Of a stretch of DNA of 64,000 bases, positions 1 to 11,010 are shown one piece after another (the stretch's first letter is position 1; every line of letters begins with the position of its first letter). Source of the stretch: Porphyra umbilicalis (lineage: Eukaryota; Rhodophyta; Bangiophyceae; Bangiales; Bangiaceae); assembly GCA_002049455.2 (NCBI GenBank), contig KV918913.1, positions 1-64,000 of the forward strand, written 5' to 3'. Position numbers and translations under genes: made by a program. The notes under the pieces were generated by a model. It did no database searches. It was not told the DNA's origin and worked only from the letters and a program-made list of their open reading frames with translations.

Positions 1-1647
1 TGGGTTTGGACCAAGGTGATGCGGCCGGTCGTGGCCGCGTTGCGGTTGCAGGGCTACCGGGTGAACGCCTACGTCGACGACTTTACGTCGACAGGCCGCG
101 GCCCGCACCCCAGCACCGCGGCGGTGGCGACAGCGGGGCGTCGCGACATACTGGAGCTGTTCCGGCGGCTGGGGCTGCAGGTGCACCCGACCAAAGGAGA
201 GGCCGTCGGCACGACGCGACTGCCTCTCCCCAAGTTCCTTATCGACACGACTCGGCAGGTGGTCGTGCTGCCGGCGGCGCGGCTGACCAAGCTCGTGACA
301 GCCGCCAAGGTGCTGCTGTCGGAGGCGACCCGTTGCTCCCGGAGGGTTTCTTCCAGGAGCTTGCAGCAGTTTTCTGGGCTGGCCGTGTCGTGCTACCTGG
401 CCATCCCGTCGGCTCGCTTCTACCTGCGGCGGCTGTACGACGTGACGCGACCGAAGATGCGGGTGTCCCGACTGTCGCACGGGGCGGCCCGTGATCTGCG
501 GTGGTTCACCATGCTGAAGAAAGAGCCGGGAGTCGGCCGCGCCCTGTGGCCGTCCACGCTTGGGACGCTCACCACCGACGCCTCCCCCTACGGCTGGGGG
601 GGGCACTGACAGCACCTGCTGCCCGCGGCGGGATTCTTCACGGCGGTGCAGCGGGACTTGTACATCAACGTCAAAGAAGTGGCGGCCGTGCGGTTCTGCC
701 TGCTCGCCTTTGGGTCGCAGCTGCTGGGCGAGGAGGGCCTGTTGCAGCTGCGGGTCGACAGCCGGGTGCCGATGCACTTCATCAACGGCTTCTCGAGCCG
801 CTCGCCGGTGCTCATGGCCGAGCTCCGAAAGCTGCAAGAGGTGGCGTTGCTGTACCGGGTGGCGCTGCGCGCGTCGTGGCTGCCCTCGGTGGCCAACGTT
901 TGGGTGGACACCCTGTCGCGGCAAGGCGACCGCGACGACTGGCGCTTGTCGGACGAGATGTTCGCCCGACTACATCTGCGGTACGGCTGCCACACAGTCG
1001 ACCGGTTTGCCACGCCGCTCAACGCCCTCTGCCCGCGTTCCAACACCAAGATGCACGCGCCCGGCACCGAGGCGGTCGACGCCTTCTCGGTGTCGTGGGA
1101 TGGGGAGAACAACTGGGTCAACCCGCCCTTCTCCCAGGCCTTGCGCGTGCTGTAAAAGGTGTACGCGGACAAGGCCACGGCGACCGTTGTGCTCCCGGTC
1201 TGGGTGGCGCAGGCGTGGTGGGCGCCCGCCGTGGCGACCGCCACCGAGGCGTACCTGCTGCCACGATCGGCCAGCCTCTTCACGTCCGGGCAAAGCCACC
1301 GCCCGGCGCCGCCCCCCCGCTGGCGCTTTGCGGTGCTGCGGTTCGTCCACGGCGGCCGCTCGCCGTCGACGCGGGCCAAGGACGCGGAGGCGGCGCGGCG
1401 CGCCGATTATCGGCGTGTGCGACACGGCGCTCGACGGCGGCGGCAAGGTGGCGCCGCGACCAAGGTCGGGCACTGGCAGGTGCCTGCCCCGTCCGCGGCG
1501 CTGACGCTGCTGCCGCCCGATTCCTCCGAAACTACAGCATCAAGGACTCGACGGCCGACCGGTACGACGGCCAGTGGCGGGGGTTTGCCGCCTACTGCGG
1601 AGCGCGGGGCGTCTCTGCGCTCCCCGCCTCGACCGCCACGGTCGTGA
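1..1647 (+). pseudogene. DIRS-type reverse transcriptase tail, RNase H and Dam-like domain
   Basis: A single forward frame, open from the window edge. It holds the RT palm box YVDD (70-81), the RT connection, the RNase H start (TTDASPYGWGG, about 570-606), the later RNase H motif RVDSR (about 753) and the end motif VDTLSR (about 905-922). A segment follows with the pattern of the methyltransferase-like domain of DIRS elements: HTVDRFATP (about 990), NPPF (1120-1131), then TATVVLPVW and WW. Two in-frame stops break it, TGA at 607-609 and TAA at 1153-1155, and homologous-looking protein continues after both. From about 1400 onward it overlaps the recombinase region in another frame, and its coding character fades. 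Known role: cDNA synthesis; the role of the Dam-like domain is unknown. Confidence 0.8.
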
Positions 1648-2453
1648 CCTTCGTTGGCCACCTTTTGCGGAGCCGGCGCATCGTGGCCATCTCCCTCAAG
1701 CCGATCATGGCAGCCATCCGCAAGCGGCACGTCGCCGCGGGATTTTCCAACCCGTGCGACGACGAGGCGGTTCGGGAGGCCAAAGCCGGCTTCTGTCGCG
1801 CCGGCCTTGACCTCCGACCCGTCCACAAGCTTCGGCGGCTGCCACTGCCGGCCGCCGTGGCCTGGCGGCTCGCCGACTTGGCGTCTCGCTCGCCGCCCGC
1901 CCGGCGGCGGCACCTGACGGCGGTGGTACTGCTGTTTTGGTGGATGCGTCGGGCGGGCGACATCACGCGCCTCACGCTCGGCGACGTCGACCCCGGCGTC
2001 GACGGCTCCACCCACTACAAGGTGCCTCGCCACAAGACGGAGGTGACCACCGGTTTGCTCGCGCGCTCCCTGCCGCGGGACCCCGGCCCCCACCTCGACC
2101 TTCCCCATGCTCTCCTCGCCCGCCTCGTTGTCGCGCTGCACGCCGCTGGTCGCGCGCCCTCTTCCCGGCTCTTTACCTCCTGCGCGCCCCCCACCGCGTC
2201 GGCGGTGATGACCGGCTGGCTGCGCGACGGCCTGCGTCGCCTTGGCGTCACGCCGCCTGTCGGGACGTGCTACTCCTCGCACTCCCTCAAGTCGGGCGGC
2301 GCCACCGCGGCCAACGCCATTGGCGTCAACCGCGGCGTCATCGCGGCGCTTAGCGCCACAACCGAGGTGACGTTGGCCGCCATCTACATCTCCGCCTTGT
2401 GCATCCCGTCTGTTTTTGATAGGTATTTTTTCGCCCGCCTCCTTCCCCGATAG
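1500..2453 (+). CDS. tyrosine recombinase of DIRS/PAT-like element
   Basis: About 317 codons, open to TAG at 2451-2453, in a different frame from the RT/RNase H part, as is usual in DIRS elements. The N-terminal SAM-like region (YSIKDSTADRYDGQWRGF, KPIMAAIRKRHV) is followed by the catalytic core: the first Arg in RRAGDI, then an HSLKSGG motif at 2280-2300. In this family the His box is normally HxxR; here Lys (2289-2291) stands in the Arg position. The C-terminal Tyr is probably in the AIYIS or DRYFF segment, but the usual GHW box is not recognisable. It would integrate circular cDNA. No clear ATG is seen near the start, so the start is approximate; expression may be by readthrough or from the upstream frame. 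Confidence 0.8.
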   Translation, partial: ADAAAARFLRNYSIKDSTADRYDGQWRGFAAYCGARGVSALPASTATVVTFVGHLLRSRRIVAISLKPIMAAIRKRHVAAGFSNPCDDEAVREAKAGFCRAGLDLRPVHKLRRLPLPAAVAWRLADLASRSPPARRRHLTAVVLLFWWMRRAGDITRLTLGDVDPGVDGSTHYKVPRHKTEVTTGLLARSLPRDPGPHLDLPHALLARLVVALHAAGRAPSSRLFTSCAPPTASAVMTGWLRDGLRRLGVTPPVGTCYSSHSLKSGGATAANAIGVNRGVIAALSATTEVTLAAIYISALCIPSVFDRYFFARLLPR

Positions 2454-2480
2454 CGGCGGCGGGCGTACTTCATCGTGGTT

Positions 2481-2514
2481 GGCACACGCGGGCTCTCTCT
2501 CTCTTGGTAACCCC
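2481..2514 (+). repeat. split direct repeat, copy B1
   Basis: A 34-bp sequence beginning ggcacacgcgggctc and ending ttggtaacccc. It is identical to 2967-3000 and lies 27 bp after the recombinase stop. This is the position of the internal B repeat in PAT-type elements. Confidence 0.8.
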
Positions 2515-2966
2515 TCCGTATAGCTTGTCCGTCGGTTATTGTACCTTGGGCGGCGATTTAGGGGGGTTGAGGCGAAGAAACTTTCGACCTGTTCGGGGAA
2601 TGGGCCTGTTTCCATTCCCCACCGGGGAAGTCTGCGAGGATTCGGATCCCGCCGGAGATCATTTCGCCGGCGGCACCCGCGGCTCCGAGCCGCAGCGCGC
2701 TCTGTAGCCACACAGACGCGCCGTCCTGATCCGTCCCCAGCACCCTTAAGGAGCCGCCGCCCGCGGCTCCCTCCTGGTCCCCTGGCTCCCCACGTCCGCT
2801 GTTTTTCCACTGCCCACCGTCCCACCCTGGAGCCCGCACTCCGTGCCCGACCACTGTTTTTCTCATTTTCGAGGGGGCCTCTTCTTGAGTGGGTCAATTT
2901 CTTTTCCGGACTGTTCCGGTCTATTTTTTTCGTCTGCAGCTCGACTAAAAAATAGAAACGTCACAT
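2515..2966 (+). other. presumed A2 terminal region of the PAT-like element
   Basis: 452 bp between the two 34-bp repeats, with no coding signal. By family structure this should be nearly identical to the element's 5' terminus (A1), which is outside the window. A GC-rich hairpin-forming stretch (ggagccgccgcccgcggctcc region) lies near 2750. Confidence 0.55.
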
Positions 2967-3000
2967 GGCACACGCGGGCTCTCTCTCTCTTGGTAACCCC
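2967..3000 (+). repeat. split direct repeat, copy B2 (3' end of element)
   Basis: Perfect 34-bp duplicate of 2481-2514. The abrupt change to CCG low-complexity sequence a few tens of bases later supports this as the 3' end of the retroelement. Confidence 0.75.
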
Positions 3001-3059
3001 CACTCAGCCACAGCCACCCAGACGGCTGGCCCGCAGGTCAAACCCGCCTTGAGCGCCCG

Positions 3060-4520
3060 CTTTACCCCCCCCCCCCGCCACCGCCGCCGAGCACGTGCCC
3101 CGCCGACGCGGCCGCCACCAGCGCCACCTAGCGGCGACACCACCGGCGCCGACCGCCGGACCCGCCGACGCCGGCCCCGCCGCTGCCGTGTTCCCGCGCC
3201 CCGCCACCGCCGCCGCCCGCCGCCGCCGTCGTCGGCGCTGCCGCCGCCGCCGCCGCCGTCTTCGTCGCTGCCGCCCTTATGCCCACGACAGCCGCCGACT
3301 GCCGGCCCCTATGTTGCCACCCTGTCCCTCCGCCACCGTCGCAGACAATTTGCCGCCGTCGCAGACAACCGCTGCCACCGTTGTAGAGCACCACTGCCGC
3401 CGTCGGCGACGGTGCCGCCCCCGCTGCCGCCCCCGTGGCCGCCCCCACTCGCCACCGCCGCCGACAACCCGTGCCGCTTTCTGCTTTGCCGCCATCCCCG
3501 GCACCGACCCCGACGCCGGCGCCCCCTACCCGCAAAGCCACCACCGACCGCCGGCTTCGACACCACCACCCACATCCCCGCCCCAACCCCCGTTCCCACC
3601 GCCGCCACCGCCGCCGAGCGCCGCCCCCGCCGTCAACGCTGCCCCAACCGCCGTCTCCGCCGCCGGCAACAACCTGCGCCGTCTTCCCCGGCCGCGCTGA
3701 CCGCCGACCCCGCCCCGATTGGAGAAGCGTCCCTCGTCCTCGCCGTCGCTGAGCACCGGCGGCGCCACCGGCGGCGCCGCCGCCGCCGTCGTCGCCTCCC
3801 GCGGCCGACACCGCGCCCCCCTCCCCCAGAAATCGCCGCCAACGACGGCCGCCACGGACCGCCCACGCAGCCCTAGCCTCCGAGCACGGCCTTCGCCGTC
3901 GTCGCCGCCGCCGCCGCCGCCGCCATCTGCCCCAGCCGCTGCCGCCGACCACCTCAGCCGCTGTCGCCGCCCCCGCCGCCGCTGTTGCCGCCGCCGCTTC
4001 CTTCTTCCGCCTCATCCGCCGACCTCCGGCGCCGCCGACGGCGACCCCGTCGCCGTCGTTCCTCACCCGCGCGGCCGGCACTGTTCACCGCCGCCACCAT
4101 CGCCGCCGCCGTGTCCGCCGCCGTCCGCGTCGCCGCCGCCCGCCATCGCCGTCGCCTCCGCCAATCGCCGACCGCGTCCCAGCCGCCTCCGCCCCCCCTG
4201 ACATTCGCCGACCGCCGCTGCCGCCGCCGCGCCCCGCCACCCCGCCTCCGTTGCCGCCGGCGGCTGCGCTGCCGCCCCCCCCTCCCGTCACCGCTGCCGA
4301 CCGGCGATGCTGCCGGCGCTGCCGCCGCACCCTGCCCATGCCGCCTCCTCCGCTGACCGCTGGCGCTGCCGTCGCCGCCGCTGGCGCCGACATCGCCCAC
4401 CGCTGCCACACACCCTCGCCATCGCCGTCGATCGGCCCTGCCGCGGGCGTGGCTGCCGCGCCCCCCCCCCCCCGCCTCCGCTGCCGACGCCCTTCGCTGC
4501 CGTCGCCGACCGCGTTTCGG
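3060..4520. repeat. CCG/GCC-rich low-complexity tract
   Basis: Dense CCG, CGC and GCC trinucleotides with C homopolymers (for example 3067-3077 and 4459-4471). Every frame on both strands is open because the composition lacks T and A, giving strings of Arg/Pro/Ala or Gly/Ala. I see no conserved protein pattern in any frame here. Confidence 0.85.
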
Positions 4521-6464
4521 CGGCAGCGGCCACGTCCAGCGCGTCCCCGCCGTCGACGCCCGCGTCTGCGGCTGCAGAGCGCACCGATCCGTCGTTTTCG
4601 GCGTCGGTGGCGGCGGCGGGTGCGGCGGCGACGGCGGCGGCCGCCACTGCCGCGGCGGCCTGCGGCAGCCCCCCCGCCAGCCGCAACGACACGTGGCGGA
4701 AGCGGTCCCACAGGTCGATAAACCCACCAAGCACCGCAGCGGCGGCCGGGACCCCCCCTTCCCCCCCCCCCACACCGCCGCCGGGCCAAGCGCGTCGGCG
4801 AACGCGGCGAGCGCCTCGAGCGCCGAGTGGTGGCGCTCGTGGCTCGCGACTGAGTGCGCCGCGCCGAGCAACACGCCGCGCACCTCTGCCGACCACCGGC
4901 GCACCGCCGCGTCGTAGCGCGCCCACGCGGCGCCCAGGTCGACAGCGGTACCGCCGCTGCCGTCACCCCCGTCGGCGGCGGCGGCCGTGGCCGCCCGCGC
5001 GCACCAGCCGCCGCCGACGGTCGCGGCGGCGGCGCCGTCACGCAGGCGCTCGGCTGGGTGGCAGACTGCGTGGCGGCACTCCGAGCGGCCGTCGGCAGTG
5101 CCGCAAAGCGCGAGCGCCTCCCCGATGCCGGCGCCGGTGAGCGCAACCAGCTCTGCCGACTGCACGGGCACCGACAGGGCGGCCGTCGCAACAAGGGCGG
5201 CGAGCGCGGCACCGCACGTCCACCCGTCGGCCGCGGCGAGGCCGTCGACGAGGGGGTCCAGCGGCGGCACACCCCCCGTGTGTGGGGGCGAGGCCGGTAA
5301 GGTCGTTCGCGCTGGCGGCAAGGAGATTGCGCGTGGCGGCAAGGACGACCGCCACGGCCGTGCTGCGCGTGCGGGGGGCGGGGAGGGCGGCCGCGGCGGA
5401 AAGGAGCCGCTGCGCGGTCGACGCTGCCGTGGCCGCCCCGTGGCGCGTGGTGGTGGCGAGGTAGGGCGGCAGCGCGGCGGCAGCGCGGCGGCGGCGAGGC
5501 GCGCCGCCGACGCCACCGCGTCCGCGTCGGCGGCGCCGCCCCCGCATCCGCCGTCGCCACCGCCGGGCGGCGGCGGGGGGAACATCAAGCCAACCAACAC
5601 GTGGGAGGTCGCCACAGACGCGTCGACGCCGTCGGCCGCTGTGGAGCCGTCGCTGCCGCTGGCGGCGGCCGCCCCGGCAAGGGGCAGGGCAGCCCCATTG
5701 GCGGCGGCCGCGGAGGCCGCGTCGCCACCGTTCCCCGGTCGAGCGGCCATCTGCCACGCGTACGGGCCGGCCCACCCCCCGGCCAGGGCTAGGCGCGCCG
5801 TGCCAAGGGGCGGCACGCGGGCGTACCCCACTTTCCCGCCCCCCGCCCCTTCCCCTAGCTGCATGCGCCACACCACGCCGAGGAGGTCCGCCGCCGCGCG
5901 CCTGCCACGGCCAAGGCCGACGGCGCCCTCTTGGCGCCGCGCCGCCGCCACAATGGCGTCGCCACCGCCCAGAGATCCGACGCCGCAAACAGCCACAAAG
6001 ACACCCAGGAGAGCTGAGGCGCCCACGACGCCGCGGTCGGCTGCGGCGACCAGGGCGGCGGTCAGTGGCGCCACCCAGTCGCCCCCGTCTCCGCCGTCGC
6101 CGCCGACGCCGCCGCCGCCACGACCACCGCCGCCGTCGGCTTCGCCGCCGCCGCCATTGCAACCACCACCAACGTCCGCCACGCCCGCCGCGGCCGCGTC
6201 CGCGTCGAGCAGCGCGGCGATGAGGGCGGCAGTCAGCCGCCCCATCGCCGCCACCGACGCGTCGTCGGCCCCCGAGCCCGCCTTCGCCAGCGCGCGGCGC
6301 ACGACCAGCCGCCGCACCCCCGCAGCCGTCAACGGGGACAGTGGAGCGCCGGGGCGCCGCAACGCCGCCAGCACCGCCTCGGCGGCGACCAGCCGCTCCA
6401 GGCCCGCGGGGAGGGTGAGATCCACCGCCGTCCGTTTGGGGGAAGGGGGAAGGGGATGGGCCAT
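4288..6464 (-). pseudogene. putative host gene, Ala/Gly-rich unknown protein, frame-broken
   Basis: Family not recognised. The first part has a plausible ATG at 6464-6462 (MAHPLPPSPKR) and long amphipathic helices (LERLVAAEAVLAALRR, APLTAALVAAADRG, FVAVCGVGS), unlike the flanking CCG noise. From about 5490 to 5290 the coding-like frame changes (PPYLATTTRHGA, STAVAVVLAATRNLL), then returns to the first frame (DPLVDGLAAADGWTCG, WARYDAAVRRWSAEV). A third frame then continues with GGFIDLWDRFRHVSLRLAG from about 4770. The changes fall at an 11-bp tandem duplication (5468-5489) and at G/C homopolymers (about 5260 and 4760). Either the reference has indel errors or the gene is decayed; introns are also possible. 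The tail beyond about 4500 is low complexity and its end is uncertain. Confidence 0.35.
5468..5489. repeat. 11-bp tandem duplication causing a frame change
   Basis: ggcagcgcggc occurs twice back to back (5468-5478 and 5479-5489). Eleven bases is not a multiple of three, and this is exactly where the minus-strand coding-like signal switches frame. Confidence 0.8.
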
Positions 6465-6833
6465 CGCAGACAGCGCCGCGTCCGCTCCACTTGCGGCGGT
6501 GTTGGAAGCGGCGAGGGCGCCGCCACCACCCCCACCGTCGTCTGTCGCACGCAGCCCCACAACTCCCGCTGCCGTCCTCCGCAGGCTCATCACCCCTGCC
6601 GCCGTCCCTCGCAACCCCGTTCTCCTCCAGGGGCGCTCGTGGTGCGTCCACCGCTGCCGTCGCCCGCGGCACCCACTATCCTCACCGACCTGTCCCATCA
6701 AACCCGCCGCCAGCGCCGCCGTCCGCTGCCGCCCCCGCCCTCCCCACGGCTGCCCCATCCTGTCTCCGACTCTGTGAAGTTGCTGCCGCTGTAGCATTTT
6801 AGGAGTCAGCGTACGGTGGCAGCCCCTCCGCAA

Positions 6834-7243
6834 TTATGGTACTTTTGAAAATCCCACCACACAGTTCGAGCTCGTGCGGTGTAGTTGCCCGCTTTAGAAC
6901 AATTTTCTGAAACGAACAATAGTAATTGCGCCAGAGCAGCTGTCTTAGCAAATGATATGGCCGGAAACCGACAGACGACCACTCAAGCAATGTTTTGCTC
7001 TGGGTATTTTGCCATCAAGGTCTGCAAATTTTCATGCAACAGCAAGACCCGACACAGCAAGTGCGCTACAGCAAGATTTCTAGCACAAAGAAGACAGGCC
7101 GGCTGCGACCGAGGGGCGCGTGCTGGTGGCCGCCGTGAGCTGAAGTGGTAATGTGGCCAAGAGTAACCACGCCAGCGTGCCTCTGTGCTCGCGCCCGCTG
7201 GGAGTGGCCACCGCCCGGTGCTGTCCACCGTGCGGAGGTGTCC
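6834..7243. other. anonymous spacer, no gene seen
   Basis: About 410 bp of lower GC than its flanks, between the unknown minus-strand ORF and the COP-1 element. Only short random ORFs are present and no repeat was recognised. Confidence 0.6.
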
Positions 7244-7248
7244 ACCGC

Positions 7249-7412
7249 TGTGAATATGTCGAAAAAGGTTGCCCGCCGCAGACGGAGGTGGTCTGGCGGC
7301 GGTGGCGGTTTATGAGGTAAATGAAATCAGACGGGGAGATTCGGGCGAAATATCAACAAGTTAAAAATGCGGGAATTTGGAGGCGGAGGGAATGTGGGCC
7401 AGTCGTTCGACA
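7249..7412 (-). repeat. COP-1 3' LTR
   Basis: 164 bp matching 12429-12591. On the plus strand it starts tgtgaatatgtcg and ends gttcgaca. A short purine stretch (cgaagag on the minus strand, 7413-7419) directly precedes it in element orientation and is the likely polypurine tract. Confidence 0.88.
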
Positions 7413-7750
7413 CTCTTCGGTCGTGGGCGAGCCGAGGGCGGGTGTGTCGCCGCGGCCAAGTCGATGAAGTGTAGGCGAGGGCACGTGGTAAAAGTGGGGA
7501 AGGGGGGGGGGGGGGCAGGCGAGGCGGGCGAGGCACAGGCATGCGGGTGGCGGGCGACACGGGCGAGGCGCGGTCGTCGGGCGGCAAACTCCCCCCTCGT
7601 CAACGGGGAGAGGGATGGGCGTGACGGGTGGCGAAAGGCCTTGGCGCGTGGGCGGGGGGCGTTGCGGTAGTCGGCCGAGGTCGTGTGGGCGCGGATCGCA
7701 GGGCGCAACACGCCGGAGGAGAGGACCTCGTTGAGAGCGTCGTTGGGGGC

Positions 7751-10700
7751 CTAGCGGGCAAAGATCGGCTTGGAGAGTGCGTCGGCGGGGTTGTGGGCGC
7801 CATGGACGAGGTGCAGGGTGCGGATTGTGCCGTCGAGTAGCGCGCGGCGCAGCAGAAGCAGGTCGTTTTTGCCGGTCATGTCGGTGGGGTCGTTGAAAGA
7901 GGTGATGAGGTCGAAGGCCGCGGACGAGTCGGTGTAGGCGGCCATGGCGATGCGGCGCGAGACGAGCTCTTGGAGAATCAGGCGCACGTCGAGCTCGGCT
8001 GCCACGGCGTCATCGAGGGCGAGGAGTTCCCCGGCGCAGGAGCCGCGGCACACTCGGTGGGGACGGTAGGAGGTCAATGCAGGAGGGAAAAACGGTGGGA
8101 GGCGTCGACGAGGGCGACCAGGTAGCCTACTTGGCGCTTGGAGAGGGGTGAGATGGCGGAGTAGAAGTAGTCGGCGAAGACTGAGACCTGGAGGGTGGTG
8201 GGATCGAGCTTGGGGTAGTGGAGCGTGATGGGCAGGCGGGTGAGGGTGGTGAGCGTGTCATTGGCGCGGCAGGTGTCGGCGCCCTTGGGGTTGGGCATGT
8301 TGGCGAGCTGTGTGGCTTTGGTCAGGACGTCGGGGCAGGCGACTCGGCCTTCTCAGAAGAGCTTGGCGGCCAAGGAGTGGAGAGATTTGGGGTCTGCGAA
8401 CGGGGACGAGAGCGGGGGCGTCAGCGGGAGCGGGGCGATGGTTGTGGCGTAGGGGCCGGCGTCGCAGTGGACGCCGGCGTCGTCGGAGCGGGCGCAGATT
8501 CCGGCGAATTGGATGGTGCCGTGGTCGGGGCGATGGGTGAAGTAGTTCTTAAGGATTTTGTGCACGGACGAGAGGAAGGGGGCTTCGCCGGCGTTGAGCG
8601 TGTCGTCGATGTTCGTGGAGATAGCGCCGTGGAGGGGCACGAGGTAGATGGTGTCAAAGGCGGATCTAAGAATGGTGTTGGGGATGGTGAAGAAGCGGGC
8701 TTGGGTGTTAAAATGAAAGTGACGGCCAGAGTCACTCTTACCGTACATAGCGCGGTGGAAGGCCAACACGGTGTTTTCCGGCTCGCCGGCCTCGCGCGGC
8801 GCCCAGACGTACACGGGCTCGGCGAGGCGGTCGCTCTGGAGGTAGGCGCGGAGCAAGTCCTCGGCGTGGAGGGTGAAGGAGAGGATGACGGAGGCGGTGA
8901 CGACGGCGCGGATGGCGCGCTGGGGTGTGACGGGAGAAGTAGCGACGGTGAACTGCTTGTGCCAGTCGCGGTTGCCGGCGACGCAGAAGCGGGCGCGCTA
9001 CGCAGGCTTGCCGTTGCCGCGGTTGGCCTTGTGGGTGACACGCCACAGGTAGTGGAAGATTTGCGTGTTGCCTGGGACGCCGGAGGAGGGCAGGGAGATC
9101 TTGCAGTCGATGGAATTGAAGATGGCGAGCTCGGTGGCTTTGGCGGCATCCCATCGAGGTTCGGACGGGGAGGCAGGGTCGGCTGGCGAAGTGAGGCAGA
9201 TGCGGGAGTGGGCGGGGAGTTGGGCGGGGGCGGGCGGGGCCGGTGTGTGCGTGCGGATTAGGTCGGTGGTGGCGGAGACGGGTTGGGTGGGCGAGGCGGG
9301 ACATAGCGGCGGGCAGCGGGAGACGTAAGACTTGGTGCGGGACTCGTGGGATAAAAATAGACGGCCGTTGTGTCAGACGTACACGGTTTTGCCGTCGAGT
9401 GAGTGGACGGTGCCGCGGAGCCACCCTTGGCCGTCGCGGTGAAACCAGACGGCTGGGCCGACTTCAAAGAAAGGGACGGTGCTGCCCGGGTGGGAGAGGG
9501 CACCGCGCAGGCGGTCAGCGGCGGTGTAGGCCTCCATGGTGGCTCGGGCGGTGTGCATGGCGCGCTGGCTGGCAGCGATGGTCGGTTTAGTGTGGTGGCT
9601 GTCGCCGATGAGGAGGCGGGGGGCCTCCCCGGTGACAGCAGTTGTGGCCGAGGATCTTTGGGCGCGACGGGCGTCGTTGCGCGCCTGTAGGCCATGGCTT
9701 GCGTGGTCGGGGGCGAGTGCGGGCGTCTTGGTGGTGATGCGAATTTAGGCGTCGCGGATGGGGCCGTGGTGGCGTTCGTTGCGGCCAATGCCCCAAGGTG
9801 CCTCGGTGGGAATGGGCCGCCAGTGGACGTCCACGGAATGCAGGGCGTTGATGAATGCGTCGTTTTCGGCCTCGGTGCCGCGGTCGGACATGAAGGTGTC
9901 GGGGCAGCCCCTGATGGAGAGCCCGGTCAGGTACAGGAGGGCAATTGTGTGGGAGCCATGCAAGGATGGGACGAGGCAGCCCTACCCAAACTCGGTGTGG
10001 AGGCCTGTGATGTCGAGCACCTTGGGCAAGTCGGCGCGAGGCTGAAACGGGTCTAGGGCGATAATGCGATTGAAGGTGAGCGGGCGAGGCGGGAGGGCGT
10101 GGCGGGGGCGGCGGGGCAGGCGGGCATATTGTTGGCAGGGCACACAGAAGCGGGCAACCTCGCGGAGGGTGGCAACGTCGGTGGGAGTGAATTTGGTGGG
10201 CGGCAAGGTGCGGAGGAGGGCTTCAATGCTGGCGTGTCTGAATTGGCGGTGGGCGAGGGCGAGCTCCGAGCGTATGTAGAACGTGGGCGTGGCGAGCGAG
10301 GTTCGGGGCGGGGGCAGCGTTAGGTGGCCGCGTTGGACGTGGCAGAGTACAGGGCGGCGGGCGCGACCGAAGAGGGTTGTGCTGCGTGCGGCGTCGACGT
10401 TTATATTGAGGATTTTTTGAGAGTGGAAGCCAAGAAGGAGGGGGACAGCGGCGTGGCGGAGGATATGCACGTCGAGAAGGTCACAGGAGAGGGCGCGGCC
10501 GGAAGTGTCGGAGGTGGTGATGCGCAGGGAGAGGTTTCCGATAAAGGGTGGGACGTCGTGTCCGAGGAAGTGGCGTGTGGTGGCGGTTTTGAGGGGGGAG
10601 GTGGAGACTGGTGGGTGGCGTCGGAGCCACGATTCCCCGACGATGTCGGCGGGGGTGCCGATGTCGGCCATTGCGGTGGAGATGTCGGCCTTGGGCGCCG

Positions 10701-11010
10701 TGTAGATGGTGGAGACGGGCTGGACACGTAGGAGCCAAACATTGTCGTAGTTGACGGGGTCGGGCGGGGGCGGATTGTCGGCGAAGGGGGGGAAAAGGGG
10801 GAGTGCGCGGGCGCGGGAGGAGGTCGGAGGTCGTCGTCCGGGAGGCGAGGAGGGCGGCGGCCGGGGCTGCGGGTTTTTCCGTGCGAAGAGACGGGCACGT
10901 GCGGGCAAAGTAGTCGGTGCCGCGGCAGATGCGGCAGGGATTGGCGAGGCCGGGGCCGCGGTACGGGCGGGCGGGGGACGTCTCGGTGCGGTAGGGTCGA
11001 TCGGCGCCAT
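7751..11010 (-). pseudogene. COP-1 pol: protease, integrase, RT, RNase H
   Basis: One minus-strand frame from about 11010 to 8074, then another to 7751. Visible parts: a protease-like DIGTPADIVGESWLRR (about 10670; DIG where DTG/DSG is usual); a pre-integrase zinc region with HRQFRHAS and CVPCQQ (about 10240-10110); an integrase core with SDRGTE and AGRNERHH-like IGRNERHH (9910-9770); an integrase tail with VWFHRDGQGWLRG (9440); RT with YGKSDSGRHFHFN and the catalytic box read as NIDDT (about 8610) instead of YVDD; and RNase H with VFADYFYS, YTDSSAAFDL and NPADALSK. Stops near 9982, 9745, 9373, 9002, 8353 and 8074 break it. It does not encode a working polyprotein. Confidence 0.85.

Larger units (their letters stand above)
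1..3000 (+). mobile_element. PAT/Kangaroo-like DIRS-order retrotransposon, 3' part
   Basis: Tyrosine-recombinase retroelement cut by the left window edge. In order it shows the RT tail with a YVDD box, RNase H, a Dam/methyltransferase-like domain with NPPF, a tyrosine recombinase, and then a split direct repeat (34-bp copies at 2481-2514 and 2967-3000). In PAT-type DIRS elements the 3' end is arranged B1-A2-B2, so 2515-2966 would be A2 and the element should end near 3000; the matching A1 lies left of the window. No DDE integrase and no LTR are seen, as expected for the order. The RT-RNase H frame carries two stops, so this copy is decayed. Assignment to the order is firm; PAT versus Kangaroo subgroup is inference. 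Confidence 0.85.

Noticed and set aside
501-1500. Forward open frame upstream of the recombinase in the same frame
   Set aside because: It overlaps the recognisable RNase H and Dam-like frame and has no family pattern; a shadow.
3954-4770. Distal part of a very long minus-strand open frame over the CCG tract
   Set aside because: All six frames are open there because of composition, and the protein is only Gly/Arg/Ala runs.
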